Below are positions 25,301 to 35,600 of a stretch of 64,000 nt of DNA, piece after piece. This DNA comes from Orbicella faveolata (lineage: Eukaryota > Cnidaria > Anthozoa > Scleractinia > Merulinidae): positions 1,969,025-2,033,024 of the forward strand of contig NW_018148848.1 in NCBI RefSeq assembly GCF_002042975.1, in the 5' to 3' direction. Position numbers and translations under genes: made by a program. Numbering within the stretch: the first letter of the stretch is position 1; every line of letters starts with the position of its first letter. The notes under the pieces are model-generated. The model saw only the letters and a program-made list of their open reading frames with translations. It had not been told where the DNA came from and ran no database searches.

Positions 25301-25871
25301 CATCCTATCGTATTATTTTGTAGAAAGCAGTTCATACAGAGGCAAAAAGTCTTGCGAAACCTAGACAAGAGACTCATTTGAAGCAGTTACAAAAACACTC
25401 ACAATGTTGCGTTCCATTTTCCCGTTATTTTATTAGATGACTTCAGCTGGCAGTGAAGGGGTGGAGATTCTTGGTCAGATGGACGTCGTATCGAGTAACG
25501 CTAAGAGCAAGCAGTCATACGCTGCAGCAAGCGATGGCAAGATGGCGGTCATCCACCGTGATCTAAAAGACTCAACAGTGCAATTTCGAAGACTGAGAGA
25601 TAATATCCTAGCCAATTTTAGGGAATTTGAAGATTTGTTTAATGATACTCAAACAGAATTCACAAGGCTGGCAGGTTTAGATGTTAAAAAAGAAGGCGAA
25701 GACGTCCTGCGTAAGGTAGATAGGGAAAGGTGTAGACAAACGCTCGCATGCGCTAACCTGGTAAAGAAGATAAAGGAAGACTTAGATGTGCTTAGAGAAA
25801 TGACAAAGGACAATTTGAAACTGATAACCAAAGCAATTACAGAGGCAAGGCAAATGCATGAAGAACAATAA
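15203..25871 (+). CDS. TRPC-like cation channel with C-terminal SPRY domain
   Basis: Sixteen exons: 15203-15308, 15609-15727, 16812-17006, 17971-18181, 18869-18892, 19689-20106, 20594-20944, 21460-21486, 21878-22067, 22682-22867, 23187-23265, 23590-23705, 23802-23963, 24073-24244, 24617-24816, 25437-25871. All are GT-AG with matching phases and give 996 aa. Residues 36-140 hold a shortened N-terminal region, with most TRPC ankyrin repeats absent. The pre-S1 motif KKFFTHPVIDNLNNDKWY follows, then S1-S6 at about 165-545. The pore helix and filter lie near 491-503 (LCWSLLGIAELE), S6 is VILLVNMMIALLSNTY, and the TRP box EWKFKKA begins at 553. Residues 675-852 are a SPRY domain (GSVAYHADGN, GDLIGCILKF, LYPYVGMGQHG). 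Residues 853-996 are a charged helical tail. It is predicted to act in the plasma membrane as a non-selective cation channel, with SPRY as a partner-binding module. AATAAA is at 26127-26132. Confidence 0.9.
16572..16608. repeat. Simple repeat (AAAT)n
   Basis: Short AATC/AAAT tetranucleotide tract in the intron between exons 2 and 3 of the TRPC-like gene. It could be the tail of a lost retroelement, but no body is recognisable. Confidence 0.6.
17768..17852. repeat. Palindromic GATGCATC cluster
   Basis: Six copies of tagatgcatct/agatgcatct are arranged as an imperfect foldback (…atctcagagatgcatct… around 17783-17836). It ends about 120 bases before exon 4 of the TRPC-like gene. It can form hairpins; whether it matters for splicing is unknown. 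Confidence 0.7.
19035..19395 (+). mobile_element. LINE 3' fragment with (ATTT)n tail
   Basis: The + strand reads like the last codons of a CR1/L2-type LINE (YGSRAFAVSAPELWNSLPVS, then a SFKSKLKTHLFKK motif). The 3' region ends in gcgctatataaat and a (ATTT)n tail at about 19350-19394. It lies in intron 5 of the TRPC-like gene. Only the 3' end was inserted. Confidence 0.8.
21560..21765. repeat. Poly-T / T-rich tracts
   Basis: Two homopolymer-rich stretches (about 21579-21620 and 21727-21762) lie in the intron before the pore exon of the TRPC-like gene. They are simple sequence; the length may be unreliable in the assembly. Confidence 0.6.
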
Positions 25872-26795
25872 GGAATTTTAAGTACATACCGTGTTAAGAA
25901 GGCAAAGGCACCTTTTGATAGAGTCCTCATGCTTTCTTATATGTCTGTGGAGTGTTGCAAATGAGTACTAGTTACTTGCTGATAACCAGGCAAAAACATT
26001 TTTTCTCTGTCCTACTAAAAACATGACCGCATCGCAAATTAGTCCTAGTTATTAATCATTTTTTCACATTTCACTTGTCAGTCTTTTAAGAATTCAAGAC
26101 GAATGACTTATGAAAACAGACCATAAAATAAAATTAGTGACTAAACTAATCAATCAATAAGCCAGTACTGTGGGTCTTTGACTTCAGTGACCATTTCTCG
26201 CGAAGCTGTTTTGATTTGAGTCTGTGTTTGCACACTACGGCCAGAAGAGCAACACCGACTAAAGGAAGAAGCTGCACTGTATGGAGCAAAAATGGCCAGA
26301 ATCGACGAAGGCATTAGGAAGGCAGTGATTTACTTTTTGTATGTACGTATACTTTATGTTCACTTTGTTTTCTGTTCACTAAATTGACTTAAACGTGCGC
26401 TATGATTTTTATGTCCAATTCTTTTGCAATCTGTTTTTATAAAGGAAGCCGGTTTTCATTACTGTGTTTGTTACCGTTATATTTTGTTTCGCTCTCTGTT
26501 GAAAATTGGTGTAAGCTGGTGTGACCAGGTTAGATTCGGTGTTGTTATGTAAACTACAGACAAAATGCAATTTGATAACAAACAAATTTACTACGTAAAG
26601 CAAAAAAGGGTGAAAGTAACAAGGACTTGAGGTCAACTAAGACTTGACTTGAAAATTGCTTGCTTCAGAACAACTGCTGGTGCGAAGGCTTGTGTGTAAC
26701 TGACTTAAACTAGCTTGCTACTGGCAATTTCTTGATGCGCTAACACTATGTCATATCCTCAGTATCCTGTGAACCAAAGCATAAACATGCATTGG
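25872..26795. other. 3'UTR and intergenic after the TRPC-like gene
   Basis: Contains a candidate polyadenylation signal at 26127. An open, coiled-coil-like frame at 26220-26400 (PEEQHRLKEEAALYGAKMAR) has no matching splice donor and is not called a gene. Confidence 0.4.
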
Positions 26796-26803
26796 GCTTA
26801 ACC

Positions 26804-27216
26804 TCCCGGGGGGGGGGGTACTTTGGGAATTTCTGGGTGGGGATGTGCCGCTGGGACGCTGGAACCCTTAGCCTATACCAGAGCTAGCTCAGCTGAATTT
26901 TGCTAACCTATACTAGAGTAAACTCCCAAAAGCATCCCATCTATCACACTGTTGAGGCTGATTTGCGTAAATTTAAACTTGCCGATTTAATTTTTTATAT
27001 TTTTGAGTGGCAATCCCTGGTTTCCTTACTCTAGATAAAATCTTCAACCAACCAGTCAGTTTTGTGGAAAATGATACCCTATTCTAGACCCAAATGCTCT
27101 GACTTATATACCCTATCCTAGAGTAAACTGCTTGAAAACCATACCCTTCACAGCGGCACATACCTATATAGCCCATATATGGCAGCGCCCCCTTCCCCCC
27201 CCGCCCCCTGCCCGGG
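26804..27216. mobile_element. hAT-like MITE, G/C-tipped family, copy 2
   Basis: Same element as at 4577-4984, aligned over its whole length. Perfect 8-bp duplications GCTTAACC lie at 26796-26803 and 27217-27224. Tips are tcccgggggggg and, inverted, cccgggcaggggg. The two copies with different 8-bp duplications define the family boundaries. Confidence 0.9.
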
Positions 27217-27224
27217 GCTTAACC

Positions 27225-27791
27225 ACAATTTCCCGTGCCAAGATTCCTACATGCTAACAAGCTAAGTGAAACAGGAGTTCTTTATTCATCGAAGGATGCT
27301 TTTTTACCGTACAGGAAATGACTAACAGGCTATTTAGAGAGGTAACATAATATAACTTGTGGTTTGAGTAACAGAAATTTGGCATATGAATACGTCGAAT
27401 ACGACCTGTGCATTCTAAAAGCTAGCGCGTACCAAAATACTAGCGAAAAATATCCCACATTCCTAAAAGGAATATCAAGAACTTGGGAGCTAGCTCACAC
27501 TGGCCTTGTGGTGTTTATATTTTTCCTTTCCACTTTTCGCTTTCTAAAATTGAGGTCACCCTTGCCCCGCTGTTGAAGTGTTGTGGATCAATTTACATCT
27601 GATATGTTTCACAATCTACTTAACGGTTCTTTTGTTTTGCATCCGTTAATGTGAAATGAAATCTCCTAACTTGTCGGTCGCATATGACATGTTTGGCACA
27701 ATTCCACTATTTAGTTTTACAGTTTCCTGTATGGATTATGCTCTGACGCACTCTGGCTCCTTGCTCCTTTACACAGGCAACATTCACAACC
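27225..27791. other. Upstream region of the Tudor-like gene
   Basis: No exon-like segment; presumed promoter and 5'UTR of the gene starting at 27792. The open frame at 27364-27576 has no domain character. Confidence 0.35.
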
Positions 27792-29649
27792 ATGAAGCAG
27801 GTTCTGTTGGTCCTTTACTTTGCTTTAAGCGTTTCTGCACTTTCGAATGCGTTTAATGGTAAGTGGGTTTATTTTTTATTTCAGGCATTTGCTTGATGCA
27901 TGCAGCTTTTTTTAGTATAATTTGTATTGCCATCACCAAATCGTATAAATGGGAAAAGATAACTAAATGAAAATTTGATAGCGCACACATGTTTGTCATC
28001 TTTTTGTCTTAGGAAAAGCATTTTGGCTCCTCAAATTGTAATTTGCTGTAACATTGAGTTTATACGTTTCCGTACTGAAGAATTTTTCACGGTGAAAAGC
28101 ACTTCTAGAGTGTTCTTTGACGGTTTCAAAGTGTCCGTTGTCCGTCTTAGAGAAATGTCCGTCTTATAGGGAATTCAGTCACAGTAAAATGACGGAAAAG
28201 CGGCAGGGACCAGAACCACGTGTCCGTCTTGTAAAGTTGACTGTATATAAAACCAGGATGCTTCTTAGGCTGGCGACTTTGGTATTTCCTTTGGAGGAAG
28301 TATATGACAAATTGTGGTTATGCGAACTTCGAAGGTATGCTAATCAAACAAATCGACCTCACTGCTCGAGTTCATCGAACGTATCTAAGGTTTCATGGAG
28401 AGATTTCTAGTTTCTATGAGGACGAATGACATAACTGTTTAAGTGAATTTTCCAACGCTGGCGTAAAACTGTGGGTACTAAATATTGATCCAAATGGCGA
28501 AATCTTTCTGTCTTCCTTGCTTTGAGCTGGATCTTTGCTGGGTAAAAGCGAGGTACTAGTCGAGGTCTGTCAGCTACTCCTTATAAAGTGGCGTTTTAAC
28601 TTGCTAGCTGTGTTATAGTTGGTATCGTTCTTTACTTTACAGTTGATGATCGGATTATTGCCCGTTGGACGAACAACCTTTATTACCCTGGGAAAGTGTT
28701 ATCAATTGGAAATGGCCTGGTGAATATTTCGTTTGACGACAATGACACGATTATTCACAGAGTCTCGGACATTTCAGCGGTAATTCCCGATAAGGTGCCT
28801 CATGACGTAGACATTGGACACCACGTGGTAGCAACATGGAAAGGAGGCAACACGTATTTCATTGGTTACGTGTCTGAAAAAGATTCTGGTAACCGTTTCA
28901 AAGTCACTTTTGATGACAACGACGAGGACTATTACGCTGTCAGTCAGCTAAGGATTTTTCCTGAGCAGTGGTCATCTCATGAAGGTCAGTACAGACCCAT
29001 GTCCATGATTCACAGGAACCATTCATACCTACGATAACACAAGGGTATCTGCTAACACTGCATCCATAAATATTCAGTTTAGCCATTTAGCATTCTAAGC
29101 TCGTCCAAAGCAAATTCAGCGATAAATATTTTCATTTCCTTTACAAAATCTTTTCCCCAAAATTTGCCTTTTTTAAGTGCCAGTCAAACGCGACCTGAAA
29201 AAGTTTGCTTGCCATTTGCAGCGACCAGCATCAACTAATATCCCATTTTTACACTTCCAGTGGGTGCCAGAGTGTTTGCCCGCTGGAAAAACGGTCTATA
29301 CTATCGCGGATTCGTTACAAGTGCCACCTCCACGACCGTGTTCATCAGTTATGATGATGGAGACACCATCACTTTACACAGGATTGACCCGACAGCCGTA
29401 ATACTCGATCACCCTGCATGTTACAGTGAGGTCCACGCTGGTCAACGTGTAATTGGTTTCTGGCCTGGAAGAACCAGGTATTACCCTGGTGTGGTGACAC
29501 ACAAGAGGATTTCTGTCAACAATAACTGCCATGAGAAAGCTGTGTACCACGTGTTGTTTGATGACGGAGACAAGCGACTTCAAGACTCGCTCCAGATTCG
29601 TCTTATTCCGTGCACTGCAAGTCAAGAATTGAATGTACAAAATATTTGA
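27792..29649 (+). CDS. Secreted protein with four Tudor-like (DUF4537-like) units
   Basis: Three exons: 27792-27858, 28643-28984, 29261-29649, all phase-1 GT-AG introns, 265 aa. Residues 1-19 are a signal peptide (MKQVLLVLYFALSVSALS). The rest is four repeated units of about 50-60 residues starting near residues 24, 74, 137 and 191. Each contains a core like VFARWKNGLYYRGFV followed by a DDxD strand (SFDDNDT, TFDDNDE, SYDDGDT, LFDDGDK). This pattern matches small SH3-like barrels of the Tudor/DUF4537 type, normally found in intracellular proteins. The signal peptide suggests secretion, which is unusual; function unknown. The signal-peptide exon has the same length (67 nt) and phase as that of the gene at 3991. 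Polyadenylation signal AATAAA is at 29676. Confidence 0.85.
28127..28250. repeat. Intronic fragment with tgtccgtctta motifs
   Basis: Three copies of a tgtccg(t/c)ctta-like motif lie in intron 1 of the Tudor-like gene. They resemble interiors of pogo-type MITEs such as those near 57578-57910. Ends are not resolvable. Confidence 0.3.
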
Positions 29650-32600
29650 ATCCAGCATGTTTGAAATTCAAGTGAAATAAAGTAATGCTGGCTTCAGATC
29701 TTGCTTACTTTCTTTCACTGTAGATTTTGGAAGCACACCTAACTAGTTGTGAACGTTCACGGGATTTAGAGTAATAGATTTATCCAGATCTTTTAGTTTG
29801 TATCAAAAGACAATGTTTCAATCGAGTTAGAAATTGTCGGACTTATTGCTGCTTTATATCTGTCTAAGTGACTGACTTCCAAGGGCATCCATGGTAACGA
29901 AAAGCGAATAGCACCATGAATATTACGCCCATTCATGTTTAAATGTCTTTGCCATCTTGCATAAGAAAGTAAACTCAAGGTAGAAAGGCGATGAATGTAA
30001 TCATGCACAGTAGGTTTAGAAGCTCATGATCAGCCACGAAACCAAAGTATACCATGACAATGTTGATTGACCTCGTTACTTTTTGTGTTGAAGAGAAAAT
30101 CGCGACGTTTTATCACCAGTTTTAGCCAAACTAAATCCAAGTTTTTATTCTATCTATTTTTTTTTTCTTTTTCTTGAAATTAACCTGTAAAGTAGGACGT
30201 AGTTTAAAGTAGATTCGCATTTTGAACTTTGAAAGCAATATAATCAGGGCTCTGCAAACGTTATTTATGCGTCAAAAGTAGCATATCTAATGACAATTAG
30301 TGAACGTTATTAAATCCCCGCCTCCCTAGGTACCTTTTTTACTTGGAAGTTTGCTTTGACGTGAGCGCTGTTATCAATTATCAGACACCATAGGAGAAGC
30401 CAAGAAAGTAGAGAAAACAGGAACTAAGGAGTACATTTTGACAAGAGCCAGAAGAGCACAAGGTGACAACGTTTTAAGCAATGAACGTAACTCATCCGTA
30501 ACTTGTGTTGTTTAGCACTTAGCCTATTGTTTACAGGAAATTCTGTCTGCAGCCCTGGTACCGAAGTGCAAAAGTCTTTTCACAAGTTTCATTTTGACAA
30601 TGCTTTTTACCGCATTCAGATTGACAGAAACAAGCAGTGTCTGTGTTGCTGTTTTTATTTTATTTTTTCATGGAAATTCCAAGAATCTGAGGGAAGATGC
30701 TACATTGAAAGGTCAAATAATTCAGTTTCTACGACAATTTGTTATTTCATTATTTTTCACTGAGCGCTGACAGGAGATCGGATGTTTCGAACAAAAGATC
30801 TGCATGCTATCACCTTGGCATCTGTATTCGGTTTTCGCTTTATCCACCGAAATGATTGCCAACCCCTTGGGCCATCAGTCATCCGCTTTACCATAGATCC
30901 TGATGTACGTTTGACTCAGTTTTATAATACAGTTTTGTTTAATACCTCTGGCAGTAATTGCAAACTAAAATCGTGTTAGCATTGCGTAGCAGGAACGATA
31001 CGCACCATTTTCATTCACGAGCTTGTTATTTTCAGTATATCAGACTACGACTGAGGAAATAAATTTGGTATCGAGGTGAACCGTTACAAGAAGTAGCCCG
31101 ACTTGACTGCACTTCTCACTTTACGCGAACTCAAAAATTCAATTCTCGACCGACCGTTTTGCGTTTTTCGCTGCCGTCAATCAAATCTTCGTGGGCTTCG
31201 CCATTTTCGCCTCACCGAGCCTCGTTAAAGTTGAACTGGCGATGAACGTATGAAGCCCGACGACAGGCGTACAGAGAAACTCAAACTTCAATTTTACACA
31301 TGCTTATTTTATAGCGGAGTGAAAGTGTCAGGGTGAAGTGAGTGAATCACCAAACAGTCGAGAAAATAAATCCTAACAAGCCGCGGCCAAATTGTTTGGC
31401 GCCAAATTTCCACGAGTGTTAATTTTTCCCAATTATTTTTCTGGGGGGTTTTATTGGGAAACGTAGCTATGGCCAAGATGAAGTTAATTTTTCTTTGGTA
31501 ATAATAAACATCGATAATTTAGTCGTGTTAAATGTTTTTGTCGATGTTGAAAAGAATAGCATTTGATAAGTGTCGTATTCATCGGTCCTTTCGTCACGCA
31601 CCAAATTTCATAGAAAACAAATAATGTAACGTGCAGTTGGATCTTGGGTCAGCTACTAAAAGCGGCAAAAATAGATAGGACTGGTTAAAACTAAAATTTC
31701 AAAAAAAAAAAACGTGAACTAAAAGTGAAATCCTTTAATTACTCCAGTTATATTTTTCGGAATAAATTTTGTGTTAGTACATCGTTTTCTTTCATACCGT
31801 GTACAGATGCCCCTAGTGCATTTCAAAATATCTAAACTGGAGGTTAGTTTCTCGGAAACATTAAGAGTGTATTTACTTCAAAATGGTCTAGTACGTTTGT
31901 TCCAACGAGAACTCGAAAATTCATTTGCCGTAAGAGATTTTTAAACTTCAGAAGCCTGCAAAGTATTCATTGGCACCCGCAAAGAAAGGCCTTTGTTATC
32001 TGAGCTTTAAACTTGAGAGTTTACCTGTAATTGAAAGCACAATTGGAGTGTCAAAAAGTAACGCGATGAAATCGTAACTATGGCTACTTCGTAAGTAAAG
32101 ATAAGCTGATTTCCTTGAACGTTTTCCCTAATACGTTCTAACAAACATCATGTAAGGTAATTTCATTATATACTCTAATAAAAAGAACCAATTCTCTTTT
32201 TTTTTATTTTTTATTCTTTTTATTGGGGACGGTCAAGAGGGCACGAAACCAATGCTATAAGTTGTTTACTGTTTTTTTTTTTTTTTCTGTCTCTCATGTA
32301 TAGCTTATTAGTTAAATAATCTGGGCTTCCCATGAATAACAACTACGTTTACTCCACTTTTGAAAAACACAAAGCGTTAACCTGGAAGGAAATTCGCCAG
32401 TTTAACGCCTGATCGGCGCTGTAGGAAGACAAAATTAAATAAGAAAAAGTAATTTCATAATATGTTTGTAATAACCGATAAACGTATTCGCATTTTCATT
32501 ATTCATTTATCAATTAATTCATTTATTAATTCATTCATTCACATCCACACTTGATAACTTGGTCAAAACATCTGGATATCGTTGATTCTGAACAATGAAT

Positions 32601-35600
32601 TGACGTCAGGCACTCATGCGCAGCTGTCCTCATCAATCTTCCTCGCTTGACCTGGCAACTTCTCAACACTATCTGAGATATTTATGACACACGAAAGGTA
32701 CCTGAAAATACCTTTTAGCTTACAAACCTGCATATTTCCATACGAAAAATAATACCTTTTCATCTTTGGATGAATTTCTATGGGCGCTTTTCATTCAGCT
32801 CAGAACACTCCCTATGGACACTTTAGATCCACTGATTACAGGGAGCGCAGATTTCATTCGTGCTATTTGATGAACTTTAAGGCTGACTCGTTTGTAGGGA
32901 TCCTTTTCTTATTTTTACCGGGTCAATGGGAAATTACAGCAAAAGTTTATTGCTGTGTAGTTTATGGCTAAAATGCTTCACGCACGAGCTGTCTACTTTA
33001 ATTTTAAACACTTGAATGCTAACTAGTTTTTCACATATTTCCTTTCGTTTTCCACACGTCTACCGCTACTCCCGTTTTACAAGCCTTGCATTATTATTTC
33101 ATTGGTTATTTTATTCCAATACAAAAACTTGATACACCTTTGGTTCTAACAAAGTGAACTTTGATACAATAGGGAAAATATGAGTTGCATTATTCAAATG
33201 TTTAATGGTCATTATTATCTTAATTGTCACTAGCATAATACTGTATGCTCAATAATTATAAACAATACTAAGACTAAACGCACAAACATTTTCCAACTTT
33301 CGGTTGTCATACTGACCCTCCCTCTCCCTCTGTTTCCCTTACACCTGGTTATGACTCCTTGTTATGTGTAGACAGCAACATGGTACACGGGATCAGCAGA
33401 AACTGCATGCATAATCAGTGATATATATAGAATTCAGGGTCAGTCAACGGTGCCACGGATTTCTGACATACGTATAGCGACTGTTTAAGATGTTTCGTTG
33501 AACTCTTAACCCAGAGAACATAATCAATCTGTTTTTAATAGTCCATCTTACCAACCTGGTGCTATCAAGACAATTCCCACTGATTTTTATAATAAAAAAA
33601 CAGATTTTCATTCAGCAATGGTACTGGGTGGTGCTGCGTAATATTGTTATGACAGATTACTTTCGAATTTTAAAGTTCTGGCTCAGCATGCTACTGATAA
33701 AGTTTATCCACCAAACATGTCTTAAATTCTTTGTTCTTTGTCAACAAGGGTTCCCTCCCCGGAGAGCAAACCTGGCTTTGTTTATTTCTCCGACTTTATT
33801 CAGAGAAGTTCAACTCTCTTCGTTGTTCATCTGCCAGCCAGGGATCTAGTGGACAACGAGAATCGAGGTAATGCGAACAATAATTCTATTATAATAATCA
33901 GTTCTTAAAAGTACCTACAGCTCCATTGCTAAGAAAGCTTAATCTTGGTAGCAAACAGAAGGAAGGTTCACGTTGTAAATTAGCGTGCTTACACAAGAAC
34001 ATTTATTAAGTAGTTTTGATCACTTATATTCTGGCTAAACAGGGAACCATTAGGCGAGTTCACAACACGATTTGTCGCCTTAGCCATTTTTTTGCACGCA
34101 CAACATTCAAGGCCAGACACATAAGCTAGCCCTTATATCGTTTTGTTTTTCATTTTGAATACAAATTGAGGTTCAGTGAGCTTCTGAGGTACGTAAGCGG
34201 ATAATTCAAAGAAAGCGAGACTTTTTAATATCGCCGTGGCTTCATGGAGTTTCGGTTTTCAAACGTGGCTTTGATAAGGTGACACTCTTGGAAAAATTGC
34301 GATCTATAAACTGTACCATGAGCTGCTGCTAGAACATGTTGGTACATGCTCGTGAGACTTAGTGAAATTCTACACATTTGTCACTGGCCAGGCAAACGCT
34401 GAAAGCCGGTAAAGAAATTATGATTTACTTACTGTATTCTATCATCCCTTGTTAGCTAGGAGACTGATCAACTGAAAATTACCACATTATCGAGTTTAGA
34501 ATAAGAAATACGTCAGTAAGACTCATTATTTAAATTTTAGATCACAAAAGAAAATGAATACGTCAGTGTCCAAGCGCCTTTACTGAACTGTTTTTAAGCT
34601 CAAGTCGCCAAAGACATCTTTTAACTCAATCTTGCGACGGCTTTCTTGATCACACATAATCAACCTCGATTCATTGTATTATATTCTGACAGAAGTAGTG
34701 TGTTTATACCATTGTTGACCTCCTTTATGTGAGGTGACTAGTGATTTTAATATTCAAGTAAAAAAAAATTAGCTTAGTAAAATTCACGCTCATTGTAATT
34801 CCCATGGAAAAGCATCGATTATTGCGAATTGTTTGAGTTGATATTTTCAGTTTGTTTTGACAGAAACGCTATATTATCTTTATATTTACGGCGCGTAAAT
34901 GGAAAGATCGATAGATTCTATTATGGTGATTGTTTTCAAGTTCGTCATAAGTACATTTCGGTGGAAACTTCGCAAGTGTTTAAAACAGCATAGACCAACT
35001 GCTGTCACAGTTTTGTAAACTAAAGCATTTACAATGCACTTCCCCCGCTGGTTACTTCCAAGACTCTGCAAAACAATTCAGAATCCACTGGCTTGGCAAA
35101 ATACGGCAGACACGAAAACTCAATTAGAAAGTTTAACTACAGACACTAGTCAACCATCGACTGATCATTCGTTCACCTGCCTTCAAATTGGCAGCACTTG
35201 AAAGGCAATTCAACAAAAGAAAACACTGAAAGGCTGCTTTGTTTGGCGAGATCTTTGTCGAGTCCTCCTTTTTCTTTCATCAAAAGTAGCATTTTGGAAG
35301 AGGTTATGTAAATTAGAATTTTTTCATCTGTTGAACGATGGATCGGCGACCATCAAGTGGTATGAGTATTTTTAACAGTCGATGATTACAATAAGTTGTA
35401 TGATGCAGATATCAGGAAAAGAAAGAACGAAGTGAAAGGGAAATAAAGCTACCAAAAAAATTCAACCATAGATTTAAGTAATTCTGCCAAAGCATCTTTT
35501 TATTAGTTTGCAAATAAGGAGGCAAAAATACTGCCAGCAATTCCAAGATGGTAAATATTGTCCTTCATCCTCAATTAGCTAATCCTTGTAAACATTGCAT

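Noticed and set aside
25025-25381. 118-codon + strand frame between the SPRY exon and the tail exon
   Set aside because: Not needed for a continuous reading frame; no domain character; the neighbouring exons join in phase 0 without it.
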